Below are positions 1-11,776 of a stretch of 64,000 bases of DNA, in pieces. A model generated the notes under the pieces. It had not been told where the DNA came from. It saw only the letters and a list, made by a program, of their open reading frames with translations, and ran no database searches. How positions within the stretch are numbered: the stretch's first letter is position 1; each line of letters opens with the position of its first letter. Origin of the DNA: Apiospora phragmitis (taxonomy: Eukaryota > Ascomycota > Sordariomycetes > Amphisphaeriales > Apiosporaceae); NCBI GenBank assembly GCA_038363925.1, contig JAQQWL010000013.1, positions 1,612,001 to 1,676,000 of the forward strand. Direction: 5' to 3'. A program made the position numbers and the translations under genes.

Positions 1-1401
1 CTTCCAAGAACCAGGATCTTCTTGACGCTGACTTTGGGGTGAAGCGCCTCATTCTCCGAGATAGTACCTCCGGGGAACTTGACCGGAGCACTGAGGAGGC
101 TCTGGTCCTTGGCGCAGTCGAGGATGGTGTTGATGAATACGTCAAAGAGGAACTCGGTGTCCCGGGGACCAGGAGTGCTCTCGGGGTGGAATTGGACACT
201 GAAGTAAGGCTTGCTGACGTGCATGATACCTTCGTTGGTACCATCGTTGGCGTTGACGAAAAGCTCCTGCCAGTCGGAGGACAATGACTTGGCATCGACC
301 TCATAACCGTGGTTCTGAGAAGTGATGTGACATTTTCCAGTCACCATACTGGTACAGGGGATGTTGTGTCCACGGTTACCGAACTTCATCTTCTTCGTCG
401 TGGCTCCAGTTGCGCGTGCGAGCAGCTGATGTCCGAGACAGATTCCGAAAACGGGCGTTCGGTTGATCTCCATGGTCGCAGAGATGTTCTTGATTGTCTG
501 CTCCAAGACGGCAGGATCGCCCGGACCGTTGGAGATGAAGAGACCGTCATATTGCTTTCCAGCCTCGGTGGAGAAGTCATAGTCCCAGGGGCACACCATA
601 ACCTCGACTCCACGCTTCAGGAAACACCTGAGCTGGTTGAATTTCATTCCCACGTCGAGGCATAGTACCTTCAAATTCCGGCCTGAAGGGTGTTTCAGGG
701 CTTTCTCGGGCTTGGGCGAGTACAGCTTCGCGGTTTTGATAGAAACTAAGCAGGAGTGAGTCAAGATCTCTGAAATCTCGTCAGCGGGGCGACTTACCCT
801 CAGCGACAAGGTTCTTCTCGTTGGGGTTCACCCATTCGACCTCCTCGAAGTGTGACGCCCAGCCCTCTTGGCTAATACCCCTAGGGCTCTTGGTCATGCC
901 TGGCTTCTCCAACAGCAAGCGACCAAGTGTGCTTCCATTTTCTCTTAGCTTCTTTGTCAGAGCTCGGGTATCAACACCGTAAATGGCGGGGACACCCTGC
1001 TCCTTAAGCCATGTGCCGAGCGAGGAGGTGGCGAGATAGTGCGAGTACTGTTCGCCGGAGTAGGAGGCTACGATCATACCAGCGACGTGGATCTGGCTGG
1101 ATTCGAAGTATTCGGGGAGGTCGCCGAGAAGCTCGTCGATCTGTTCTCGTGAGGGGACGCCGTAGTTGCCGACCTCAGGAAAGGTGATTACAAGGATCTG
1201 GCCACGGTAGGAGGGGTCGGTGATGGACTCGGGGTAGCCCACCATACCGGTCTGGAAGACAAGTTCTCCGGCGATGCTCTTCTTGGCGCCGAAGCTGTAG
1301 CCCTGGTAGACGGAGCCATCTTTGAGCTCGAGGCACATGAGCCCCTCATCATTGTCACCCACGACCCGCGCAGTGGCGGGTTGGTGGTATACTGCAGCCA
1401 T
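1..1401 (-). CDS. URA2: URA2/pyrABCN carbamoyl-phosphate synthase-aspartate transcarbamylase, 5' part
   Basis: This is the N-terminal third or less of the multifunctional enzyme that makes carbamoyl phosphate and carbamoyl aspartate, the first steps of pyrimidine synthesis. Exon 1 is 1401-798 and exon 2 runs from 745 off the window edge; the intron 746-797 is 52 bases with GTAAGT donor and TTAG acceptor, phase 1. About 449 codons are visible: the small-chain domain (residues ~20-200), then the class I glutamine amidotransferase with its nucleophile Cys304 in GICLGHQ and the His388/Glu390 pair in FHPES. The frame then enters the synthase half (VKKILVLGS) just before the edge. The arginine-specific small subunit CPA1 ends after the amidotransferase and has a mitochondrial leader; this one has neither, so URA2 is the better match. 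No damage seen. The full protein should be about 2,200 residues. Confidence 0.95.
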
Positions 1402-2777
1402 TGTTTATGCCGTTTGAACCCCGCGGTTGGATTTAATTGGTGGGCAAAAAAAGACAAGACACAGGCAGGAAAGAGGGAATGGCCCACGTGAGACAGGGCG
1501 TAGTAGTGGGAATCACTGACGCCGGTGCACCTCAGCAGCGCTCGAGGGAGGGGTGAGCTTCCTAGGAGCCGTAAGTGCGCTTGTAGTTCCCGAAATATCA
1601 GATTTTCATAACGCCGTTGTGTTGCGTTTTCGTATCTCCAAGGCACAAAGGCTTTCTGGAGAGAATAAAATAACAAGAAAAAAAAGAGGAGGGAAAAAAT
1701 TGTTTGGTCAGGGTTTGGTATATCTACCTACGACCGTAGCTTGTGAACGACCTCCAGAACTTTTTTTTTCTTCGCACCTCCCCGCAACGGCAGCCAAGTG
1801 GGGTGATAGCCCAAATCTACAACCATGGGACCAATGAAACACTGCACGACGACGACCAGCGACTCATGAGGCAGAAGCTAGACGACAGCCAGGCAGGGTC
1901 TTTCAGGTGGGATGGAGGGAATTGCCCAACCACAAGTCGAGGACTAAACCCTTGCGTAGCCGGTTCTGGACTGGCAGCACCCATCTTGCCATTTCCTGCA
2001 GGTGCTGGGTGCATCTCTAGGCGTGAACAGGTAGGCGGTGACGCACACTTGTTGGTTGGTATGGCGGGAGCGCCAAGATGTAACCCAAGCTCTAGGCCGC
2101 AGCCATGCAACCCATAACCTACATCAGCGCTGTCAGGGCGAAGTCTAAACTCAGATGCAGCCTCAAATCTTCTAGAGCTGACTTTCATGCTGTCCATCAT
2201 TCTAGTCCGTCAGCCTTTGAAATGAGGCTCTCGCCGAACAGTACTGCAGCATCAATGCGGTTGTTGCACGCTCCAGAGTCCCCGATAACCGGAGATGACG
2301 TATTGCGGAGCACGAAAAAATAGTCCGCCGTTTTATTATTGCATGTGCACTATCGAGGCATGATTGAAAGGGCTGACCCAGTTGATCCATAAGTCGAAAG
2401 AAGCTTAAATACAGGGCATCACTGCTCAAACTCACTTCAATTGAAAGGTCAATGTTACCTATTGTTTGTAGGTGCTTAAACGCATATCAATTATAGTAGC
2501 TATATGGATGTATCAAGCAGGTAACTTAGGTATGTAGGTAGCCAGTTCTCCGCCAAGTATACCGTCGTCGCCGCCGCCAGCTGGGTTCGGAAACCAAGAT
2601 CGCATAATCGCATAACTTAATGTACTTGTTCTGGATCTATCCTCCCATAATATAAGGTAAATGACATTGCATTATACCAAGGCTTGCCAACAAAGTGGTA
2701 GTGTAGTAGTACGGACTTCCAACTAAAGTGTCACTTCCTCAAGTCACCCCCTATTTACCTTAGGTACCCAACCCCAT
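1402..2777. other. Intergenic: URA2 promoter side and 3' side of the membrane-protein gene
   Basis: This stretch lies upstream of URA2 (minus) and downstream of the next minus-strand gene. It has A/T homopolymer runs near 1675-1770 and TAGGTA-type short motifs near 2520-2770, common in Sordariomycete intergenic DNA. I see no gene, tRNA or convincing regulatory site. The open frames in it have no recognisable protein features. Confidence 0.6.
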
Positions 2778-4276
2778 CTACCCGTGCAGCTCCGATATAG
2801 GCTCCATAGCTTTCGCCCGGCCGCCAAAGCCCGCGAGCTCCCCCTGCGGCACGCTGCCCTCATCATTCCCTGCGCTGACACCAGCGACACCAGCGATGCT
2901 GCTGTGCTGCGGCGACACCCAGAAAGGCGAGCGGCGCGCCTGCTGGAAGCCGCCGCCCCGGTAACTCGACGTATCCGAGACGACGCTCGACCCGCGGCTG
3001 TCGCGCATAGTACTACCACTGTTGTGGTGCTCGGAAGGCGGAAGAGTAGGAGAGTTACTTCTATCGAGATAGCCCTTTTGCCCACCATCACCACCTGCGG
3101 CAAGGACGGCTGGGTCAGGAGACGACGACGAAATAGTGGTCGACTCGTCAGCCGCCAGTTCCGGCTTGAACCATTCATCCCCACGATTTCCGGAGCCGAC
3201 GGCGTCCCTGGACATCGATGCCGCCGGGGCTGTCGCCGGGTCGGGGCGGCTGTTCCAGTAGGGAGAAGCGGAAGGAGGAGGAGGAGGCCCACTTGCTGAT
3301 GTTGCAGGGCCATCGGTGGTGAGTGGCGCTTTGGCGGCGGGCCCGGCCTCGGCCCCGGCGGCTCCTCCGGATGTCCTGTGGTGTCGGTGTCGCAAGGTTG
3401 CAGCAAGGAAGAAGAGGGCGCTGCTGAGTAGTACGACGAGAATCACGCCGACGGCTATACCGGCTTTCGCGCCCGCAGACAGGCCTTGTTGGTCCGACGT
3501 TGACTCTTTGGCAGACAGCGGAACATCCGTCACGAAAGCAGCAGAACTAGTAGGCGCGCTCGCCACGAGGGTAGAGCCAATACGGGTGGTAGTAGGCACG
3601 CTTATAGCGATGGTAGTCGAACTGGGCGTGACGGTACTGGAGCCGCCTGCCCGCGGAGAGGACATCTTCGCGAACGAGGGGGAGGGTGCATGGTTCGTGG
3701 CGAACAAGACGGTCTGCCCCAGCGCCGTGGGCAGCGTGGCCACGGCCTCGATGGTGGGCTTCTGGCGGAACAGGCCCTGGTAGTCCGGGTCGGAGCAGGA
3801 GCATGGCGAGGGGACCCCTGTCATCTCCGTCTTGTCCTTGTCGCCGGGGCAGCCCGCCCACAGCTCGTCGGGCTCGGAGCTGTCGTCCGAGTCCTGGCAC
3901 CGTACCAGGCCGACAATCTGCTGGTCGGCGAACTTGCCCTTGTGGGGACAGGCAGCAGCGCCGCTCCCGAAGCCCGGGTCCGTACATCCTGCTATGTAGG
4001 TCGTACCCCCACTGTTGCCTACGGTAGAGTGAGTTCCATGTATGGACAAGGATGACAACTTAACTCTGTTTCTTCCTCTGGCTGGAAGGAGGTTGTAAGG
4101 ATCACCTTACCATCGGGGTGGAAACAGACAGAGTCCTCCAGACAAACATCGCCTTTGAGGCAACATGTATAAGCGGCGTTTGCCGCGTTTCCACATGGAA
4201 TGAATCTGTCTGCCGCCTTTCGGTTTGTGGCAAAATAGTATGTGCCGTTGGAGATGAAGAGGTCAAGGTCACTCAT
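2778..4276 (-). CDS. Cysteine-rich single-pass membrane protein (fungal sensor-like)
   Basis: Two exons, 4276-4111 and 4018-2778, joined across a 92-base intron (GTAAGG donor, GTAG acceptor, phase 1), give 468 residues. The N-terminal ~130 residues are cysteine-rich and include FIPCGNA, TTYIAGCTDPGF and CSCSDPDYQG, a pattern I know from uncharacterised fungal surface proteins. A Ser/Thr-rich stalk follows. One hydrophobic segment lies at about residues 240-263, followed by a His/Arg-rich stop-transfer sequence. The rest is a low-complexity Gly/Ser/Pro cytoplasmic tail of about 200 residues. This layout resembles cell-surface sensors of the Wsc/Mid2 type, but I see no WSC domain signature. The chosen start (MSDLDLF) has no signal peptide; an upstream exon may supply one. 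The function is unknown. Confidence 0.8.
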
Positions 4277-5190
4277 GGCTGGTATCGAGACGGGATACAC
4301 ATATGTCGGTTCTTCAAAATACCCTGCTTGGGGTGGAGAGTGAAGGATATTGGAAACCGTATGACAGACAGATGAGCACCGCAAAGTCACCTAGACACAA
4401 GTTTCTACTCCTTACAAACGGGACCGAAAAACACGAGGTCTCGTAGCCGTTGGTTTGCTCCTGCATGACATCTTGGGGGCCGAACCAACCCTTACATCGT
4501 TGTATTTTGCCCTGGGGTCGGAAAGGGACAAGATCTTGCCCTGCAGGGACGATCATAGTGCCTGCAATCTGCACTGGGATGTCCAGTCAAGGCAGTCGGG
4601 ATCCTTATGTCACACCGCATTCTGTTCCGGATTCTTGAGAGAACCCGATTGCTCCACGTCTGGGTGCCTATCATATCACCGTTGACATCCGCCCATTGCA
4701 AACCGGCTAGCCGGTTGTGAGTAAGTGGAGAGAGGGCCGCCAAGGATAGTGCAAGGGATCAGTGAGGCAAGGCACTGTCGGAGTAGTTGGGAAATCCCTT
4801 CAGATCAGTACTGCTTCAACATGAGTAATTGGTATATACAAATTATCACAGTGTAATATCCAAGAAGAGTGTCTGATTTGATATTTTTTTATTGACTTTC
4901 ACATCATTGTTGGTATCTATTCTATCTGAGGGTATGATAGTTTAGTACATGGTTGATATAGAACCAAGCACGAGATATATTGGCAAAGGGTTATGTTTAC
5001 CCTCGACATTATGCCATATAAAAAGGGAATCGCAAGGTATTTTGGGAAGAGGAAGGTAGAGGGTGAGGCGCTTCAGATTAGACACAAATCTGGTCCAATC
5101 TGCAAATCGTGGTATCATAAAAAAATTGCTGAGCATATAAAACGCATTAAGGCGTAAAAGCAATCTGGGATAGTCGTCGGTTCAATTCGT
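4277..5190. other. Intergenic: upstream of membrane-protein gene, downstream of transporter
   Basis: No complete gene is recognised. A minus-strand frame at 4390-4277 runs into the membrane-protein exon 1, so an extra 5' exon could lie here, but I could not define one with a signal peptide. 4850-5190 is AT-rich and looks like the 3' end of the transporter transcript. Confidence 0.5.
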
Positions 5191-6894
5191 TTAACTCATC
5201 AAAGCGTTGTTGTTGTCAGTCTTGGTGGTGGGAGAATCACCCTCCTTCTCACTGACACGTGGCTTGCCAGGCTCGTCGTCCGAGCTGAAGCCATTGTCGC
5301 GCGCCCATGAGCGAACCTCGTCATGAGACAATTTAGGCAGCTGCTTAGCAGCGTGCACGTAGCTCATGTTCTCTTCGTAACCCTTGGCGAAGATAATGTC
5401 GATTTCTTCCAGGGTACGACCAGCGGTCTCAGGATACAAGAAGTAGAGGATGGGAATGAAGATAGCGTTCAGGACAGCGAAGAAGAGATATGTGCCCCAA
5501 CCAATCGAACCAATGAGAACCGGAGTAATCATGACGATGAAGAAGTTCCACAGCCAGTTGGAAGTGGTTGAGAGGGCGTTGGCCTTCGCACGAGTCTTGA
5601 GAGGGTTGATCTCGGCGGGGTACAACCAAGGAAGGGGCAGCCAAGTAGCACCGAAGAAGGCAATGTAAGTGAAGAGACCAACACCAGCACCCTTAGCGGC
5701 TTCTGTCGTATCGGGAATCAAAGCTCCGAAGACCAGAACCATGGAGAGACACTGCCCAATAGAACCAATGAAGAAGAGCTTGCGGCGGCCCAGGCGTTCA
5801 ACAACAAACCAAGAAGTGGTAGCAAATGCGGCATAGACAACCATGTTGACACCACCCAGCAGTAATGCCAAGTTGTGAGTAGTTCCGATGGATCGTTGGA
5901 ACAGAATAGGGAAGTAGTAGATGACAGCATTGCATCCAGACAACTGTTGCATCATCTGGGAGCCGGCACCAAGAAGAAGGCGGCGAAGATGCTGGGTGCG
6001 GCCGTTAGTGGTAAGCTCCCGCATAGGCGTAACACCGCCCTTATGGCCAGTTGCGCGAATAGCATCCACGAACACGCCGAGCTCCCTCTGGACCTCTTCG
6101 TCATCCCGATGCTTGCCTTGGAGGGCAGCTATCACAGTAGTAGCATCGGCCGTCCGATCCTTGGTCAGGAGCCAGCGGGGTGATTCCGGAAGACGCAGCA
6201 TCAGGACGAGGACGACCATGGCGAAAGCGCATTGGAACGCAATGGGGAAGCGCCAGACAAAAGCATGAGGCCCGTAAGTGCATCCGTAATCGATCCAGTA
6301 GGCGATCAAAGTACCAATAGCAACGTTACCGCCTTCAATGCAGATAAGCTTGCCTCGGTTGTGGGGAGGGCAACACTCGGCTTGGTACGTAGGCACTGTT
6401 GCTGTGTTGATTCCGTTACCAATCTATAGTCATGTTAGTATATCTTGAATATCGATGGCTCTAATACAAGAGTGGTCGAGACTTACGCCTGTGATACATC
6501 TGCCAATAATGAACTGTGCTGTTGCGCCGTAGTTGGGGCCAACACTAGAAATCTGAACAATAACGCCGATAATCATGATGAAGCCGCCAATGAAGATGGA
6601 CTTGCGACGACCGAGCTGGTCGCCACAGGCAAGCATGAAGCAGGCACCAAGGAAGCATCCGACAGCGTAGATAGCGGTAACGAAACCTTCCCAGGTCGTG
6701 TCATCACGAACCTCGGGGAACGCGTCCATGAAAGATTCGTCGGCGATAATGCCAGCCATGACACCTTGGTCATAGCCGAACAGGAGGAAGTCGGTGGTTG
6801 CGACGACAGTGATCATTTTTTGGAGGGTTGCGCCTGAGGTGCCCCAGTAGGTTGGGACACCGGCATCGTTGTCTTTAGCACCAGTGCGAATCAT
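5191..6894 (-). CDS. MFS sugar transporter (sugar porter family, STL1-like)
   Basis: Plasma-membrane sugar or polyol transporter of the major facilitator superfamily, probably a proton symporter. Exon 1 is 6894-6487 and exon 2 is 6423-5191. The 63-base intron (6424-6486) has a GTAAGT donor, a TACTAAC branch site and a CTATAG acceptor, and is in phase 0. The 546-residue product has the family's usual length. Visible signatures are FGYDQGVMAGI at the first helix, GRRKS in the loop after helix 2, RCITGIGNG spanning the splice, PESPRWLL before the central loop, QQLSGCNAVIYY in helix 7, LGRRK, and PETAGRTLEEID after helix 12. The sequence resembles STL1-type porters most, but the substrate cannot be read from it. 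It is transcribed away from the flavoprotein gene at 9007. Confidence 0.93.
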
Positions 6895-6945
6895 TGTTTC
6901 GGTGGTGTCGGTGTTCGATGGTGGCCGAGATTGATGGAGAGAAGT

Positions 6946-6960
6946 CTGGGGGTTCCCCAG
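6946..6960. promoter_or_regulatory. Palindrome with two CreA-type sites upstream of the transporter
   Basis: CTGGGG and CCCCAG face each other across three bases (CTGGGGGTTCCCCAG), 52-66 bases before the transporter start. Each half fits SYGGRG, the CreA/Mig1-family carbon-catabolite-repression site. Paired sites are the functional form in known fungal promoters. The position suits a glucose-repressed sugar transporter, but binding is inferred. Confidence 0.4.
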
Positions 6961-6965
6961 GTCCG

Positions 6966-6975
6966 TATATATATA
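6966..6975 (-). promoter_or_regulatory. TATA-like element of the transporter gene
   Basis: An uninterrupted ten-base TATATATATA run lies about 72 bases upstream of the transporter ATG at 6894, the most TATA-like sequence near this start. It sits directly beside the CreA-type palindrome. Confidence 0.45.
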
Positions 6976-9006
6976 GCCATGCTCGATAAACGGCCATCCT
7001 CGTCATAAGGGTCCTCAGAATAGAGTATTGGATACATACGGATGGCCAAGATAAGAAATTTCAAGACAACGTCATAGTGGTCCACAGATGTAGGTTGGAC
7101 GTGGAGTTGGTCGGAGGTGTTGAGAAGTTAGGAATCGAGTCATATTCTCCACTTTCAGGCCCCATCGTGGAGTTATGATGGAGTCGAGCGCGGAGTTGCC
7201 AAGCCCCAGGATTCTCTTTGATGCCGACGTACCGCCGGGTGTAGTGTGCCTCAGAAGCCCCACAACTACCCATAATTGCCCCGGAGACCGGACGATACTG
7301 GATAACGACAAACCGCGGAGTAGCTGTGTGAGGAGGAGTGACCAGATCTTGTCGAGGCCCCTTTCATGGTCCCTTGGTGTGGGATCGCAGAAGACCCTGG
7401 ATGCTGACGGCGCCATCGAGTTTGATGCCATCCAAAACCTGCTCGAATTGTAGTTCACTTGAACCTGTCAAGATTGTATGTATCAGACAGGCAAATAGTC
7501 TTCGTGCGCTTTTGCCGAAATAAGCTTATCCTCCCTCCCAAGACGCTTCAGCGGCTTGGATCCATGCTTGCTGAGAAGTTTCGCGGATTCCCCTTTTTGG
7601 CATCCAGACGAACGCGACAAAGAGCGGCAATTCGGCAGATCGCAATCCCCGGACTCACAAAGGGTGGTAGCAACACCCATACCAGTCCACATGCTCCCAA
7701 TTGTTATTTGTCAAGAGTATTCAACACCCTAGGCCTCTCCGTGAGACTAAGGAAGAGTGTGTGAGGGCGCCTCTCCATCATCGTACAAACTGGTGAAAAT
7801 AAAAGGGTCTCCAGTATGCGGTCAACATGCCATTCCCACAAGGACAAGAGAAAGGCCCTGCTTGGCGTAAGGAAGAGAGGTATTGGCCTGCCAGCCAGTC
7901 AGCTTGGCAGCTTGGGCTGCTTCCTGGAAGAAACGTAGCCCACTGTTTCAGCCCACAAATCCTTTGACCTTTCGGCGATCAGCACGCAGCAATCCCTTGC
8001 AATCACAGGTGAAATTGTCCAAAGACTGGTACGGCGCGTGTGTTTTCGTGATATGATGTCAATGGTGGTAAAGGTGGTAAAGGTTTTCCTGTTGGTGTCG
8101 GAACCAACGACATCCCGGCCCACATACGAGCTGATTGTGTGATTCCTGATCGACCGTCTTGGGTTTAGGCTGGTTCTCCGATGGTGCATAGGCCTCCAAA
8201 ACCAGGAGCTAAAAGGAGACAGGCGGGTGGAATCGGCGCGCGTCGCCAAATTGGGTTTTTGGAGTGGCCAAAAATGCGATTCAGAATTCTCCAGTGTTCT
8301 GGTCGCGAAATGTCAAGTTGGCATTATTACAGTCGCCACGGGGGTTGCTTGGAGCTGAAGTTGGGGGAGCTGGTGTCAAGTGCTCGGCGGATCTCCGAGC
8401 CTTGGGTGCTAGGACCATTCTCCTCAATCTTTTCCCCCCTCCATTTTGCACCGTGGGGGTTACCAATGCATTTACTGGAGCTGAGCGTACTTTTGCGTTT
8501 TCCGTCCGCACAGGTGATGTGTATGGAAGGCCTCCAAAAAATCATGTGATCTCTCCAATCAACGCCGAAATATGTATGTCATTCTATGTTTGTATGCAGG
8601 CAACCAAAGATTTGGTTTTGAGGCCCATCTAGCAGTTCGTGACAGCCTCGTCACCGTACATATCGCAGACTATGTAACATGAGGTTAGCTGATTGCAGGT
8701 GATACTGGGCTAGGACAAAATCACCAGGTACATGACGTCATTCCGCAGAGCCTCACGATTGGAGTTGGGCCGTGATAGTGTTGAATCATCGTCATGTTCA
8801 TAAAATAGATTCGCAAAATCCCGATGTTCACATTATTAGGCGAACAACGCGCAGTTGGGATTCTTTCGGCATCGCGACAGTTTGCGACAATCTGAACCAG
8901 AAAACATACTGGCGTGTTTATGTTTTCTCTGCCTCGGCTTTCTCATTGTCAGCCAAGCGTTTCTGGCCGCATCGCGCAGCTCACTGCCCAGCTCGTACGT
9001 CGTACA

Positions 9007-9876
9007 ATGGCTACATCACGGGAACCGGCGCCGTGGCGTGATTTGTTTGTGGAAAACGCCGAAAATATGAAGCCACCCGAGTTCGTGCTCAGCACCATCA
9101 GGCGCGTTCCAGCATCGTCTGCCAGCTTTGGCATCAACGACGGCCACGGGTTCTGCCTTACCCCGCGAGCCCGTACGTGCATCTATCGTGGCATGTGGGC
9201 CTCGATCCCAGTCAATCCCAAGAATGACGCCGAGCTCAATCCGGATATATATGAGGCCGACATGCTTACTTTCACCACCGACGTGCGCATGGATAAGATG
9301 CCCGAACTGTGGGAAGCTGATGCAGTAGCGCCGGGAGCGGCAGCCATAGAGGGCAATGGCGCCTGGACCGGTTCCGGCGGTGGTGGGCCGGTCGAAGCCG
9401 TATTCTGGGCCAAGGAGCCGATGGTGCAATGGCGGATTCGCGGCAAGGCCATTGTCGTGGGGCCTGACATTGAGAAGTCCGACGATGGGAGGGCCGCCCA
9501 GAAAGCACTTATGTCTCGGATGAGGAAAAAGGAAGGTGCCAGTGACGATCACTGGAGCTTTGCCAAAGAAGTCACCGCCCATTTCGGCAACCTCAGCCCA
9601 GGGATGCGAGGTTCATTCAGAAACCCACCGCCTGGGACCCCGGTTGATTCACCGGTTGACGACGGTCTTGGCTTGGGTCAGAAGGTCACCGACTTACAGG
9701 ACGATATTGCTCGCAAGAATTTCAGGGTTGTGGTCATCATACCATACGAAGTCGACCGTACGGATCTCTCCAACCCGGAAAGGGGCAGACGTTGGATCTA
9801 CAGACTTACTGCCGACCAGAAGACTGAACCAGAAACTGTTGGAGGAAACTGGGAGAAAGTTGAGCTGTGGCCTTGA
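9007..9876 (+). CDS. Pyridoxamine 5'-phosphate oxidase-like FMN-binding protein (Alr4036 family)
   Basis: Single-exon gene for a 289-residue protein of the fungal Alr4036-type FMN-binding split-barrel family. It fits end to end: the N-terminal PWRDLF and PPEFVLSTI, the conserved CIYRGMWA and FTTDVRMDK (residues ~60-100), GGGPVEAVFW, QWRIRGKA, then LSPGMRGSFRNPPPG and FRVVVI near the C-terminus, with a terminal EELWP-like KVELWP. The ATG at 9007 is preferred over an in-frame ATG at 8914 because the family homology begins here and it has a reasonable context (ACAATGGCT). The likely role is a flavin-dependent oxidoreductase; the substrate is unknown. It is the last intact gene before the transposon block, about 1.87 kb away. 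Confidence 0.88.
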   Translation: MATSREPAPWRDLFVENAENMKPPEFVLSTIRRVPASSASFGINDGHGFCLTPRARTCIYRGMWASIPVNPKNDAELNPDIYEADMLTFTTDVRMDKMPELWEADAVAPGAAAIEGNGAWTGSGGGGPVEAVFWAKEPMVQWRIRGKAIVVGPDIEKSDDGRAAQKALMSRMRKKEGASDDHWSFAKEVTAHFGNLSPGMRGSFRNPPPGTPVDSPVDDGLGLGQKVTDLQDDIARKNFRVVVIIPYEVDRTDLSNPERGRRWIYRLTADQKTEPETVGGNWEKVELWP

Positions 9877-11744
9877 AAGCAACTCAACGAATGGGTGGGT
9901 GGATGCTCGCTTCGAAGTCTTCCGTAGCAAGGGGAAGTTTTACTGTTGCGGATCGATAAAATGCGAGATCATGCAGGCACAAAGAATAGCTCGAATGTAC
10001 GCCAGAAACACAAGTAACCCATGTGTCGGTTCCCCTTGCAACGCCTATCCTGAAACGTATTCTATACTATTAAACAAGCATGAAGAGAGTTATTGGCAAT
10101 AATGAAGACGATCGTGACCAGAACACTTGTATCAGACTATCGAAGTGGTACCCAACGGTAGGCGGTCGGCCATACTGAGAAGAATAACGAAAAGCAAGCA
10201 TCGGCACTAATGCCGGTGTAGAAGCCGGCCCATTACTGAATTGCCTGCATAGTCATCCACCGGTGTGTGATACGATCTGCCGATAACATGTTGCACACCG
10301 CCAGAAGAACTGGATCCGGGCTCTCGATTGCGCGTATCGTACTCCATATCCGTATCGCACTCAAGCTGGAGCTCTATCATATTAGGTATATTAAAGGCGG
10401 CTTTGGCGGTTCGACTTGAAGGCTAAGTAGGTATGGCCGTCCTCATTCTCTACTGAACCACCTTATCTGCGCCAAGTGCGCCAAGTCCCCGAGTTCCAAG
10501 TGCAACTACTATATCGGGGTAGATTTTGCAGATCTTCCCGACTGGATTCGCGTACGAGGTCTCGTCTTCCCGTCGTTGTGTTCCTAACAAAGTTTGTTTT
10601 GACTGAATCCATACAAGCAGAGTACGTCAATATTTAAGTAAGCAAACCGCCGGCGGATTTTTACCAACGGGATTATGGAGGGGTGAAACACGGGGCTGAC
10701 GCGGCCACCGCCATGTACCGTCGGTCCGCAGGGGAAACGGATGCACGCCCCTGGGACTTTCCATGTTCGACAACTGGACTCGGCAGCCGCAGCCGGGGCA
10801 TCGCAAGATGTCCCAAATCCAACTGCACTGGCGGCATTGGCGGAGTTGAAGCTGGGATGCTGTTCAATGCATGTTTGCTGCCATCGTCTGAGGCTGACGA
10901 CATGTCGGTTCTCGGCTTTCTAACGCCGCAGATGAGCGAAGTTCGCAAATCCAGAGCGAAAGTCGCACTGCTCAGAAGTGAATCACCCATATGAGTATGC
11001 CGAAGCATGCAAAGTGACGCCAAGCAAATACCACACAAAAGTTCCTGGCATGCTTTTTTTATTTGAAAAGCGCGTTAAGTAGCACAACATTGGCAGACCT
11101 GGGCGGTGGGCACAGAACAAAAACACCATAATAACAAAGCCAAGCTGCGAATACCACATGAATGAATTGACACTCATCATATACCAGTCAATCTGGGTGT
11201 GTCACGGTATATAGCGTCCTTTACAGCATTCCAGCCGCCTATGGCCTAAGGACGCAAGGGCTCAAACCCTTTTCGCCAAGAATGAGCTGGGCGCTCATAT
11301 CAGCTTTCCTGGCATGTGATTTTGTCGCACCATACAGCCCATCCCGGCTGCATATGTAGTACACGGCATTCGTGGATCATGGTATCGGCCCGCGATGGTC
11401 TTGGCGACTGCGGGATATCGGACCTTGCCAGCTTGCAGATATGCGATTCACGATTCTGTGTAAATGGTTGTTGTCCTATGTAACTGAACTGTCTAGGCCA
11501 ACATAAGTCTGGACTACTCCTGAACACGTCACGAGAGCTACATTACCCGTACTGATCTGGTCATAAAATAGCTGGGAAACCGCATTACTTGCAGATGATT
11601 GACCGGTAATCTTACGTATGAACGTCTTACAACATCCGGATTCCTATTGCCCATCTACTTAGGTATGTAGCTAGACAGGTCCCTTGCTTGACCCGTTGTG
11701 GGACTGATTTGGCGTAGGTATTACATTATGCTGTACAGATCTTA
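9877..11744. other. Intergenic up to the transposon block
   Basis: Normal-composition DNA without a recognisable gene. Open frames at 10673-11038 (minus) and 10683-10994 (plus) overlap on opposite strands and have no protein features. Base composition turns sharply AT-rich immediately after 11746. Confidence 0.5.
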
Positions 11745-11746
11745 TA

Positions 11747-11776
11747 TCCCCTTAACTATTAATTATAGTAATAAAA
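11747..11776. repeat. Z left terminal inverted repeat
   Basis: About 27 of 30 positions match the reversed right end at 50021-50050. All mismatches are C/T or A/G changes, as expected from RIP. TA precedes it. Confidence 0.85.

Larger units (their letters stand above)
6895..9006. other. Shared divergent promoter region (transporter / flavoprotein)
   Basis: About 2.1 kb separates the two divergent genes. Apart from the TATA-like run and the paired CreA-type sites next to the transporter, I see no gene or RNA. Open frames of about 90-130 codons near 7070-7460 and 8180-8630 overlap on both strands and carry no recognisable motifs, so I do not call them. Confidence 0.5.

Noticed and set aside
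7072..7458. Minus-strand 128-codon frame and overlapping plus-strand 92-codon frame in the divergent promoter
   Set aside because: They overlap each other, lack domain features, and lie in the region expected to hold promoters.
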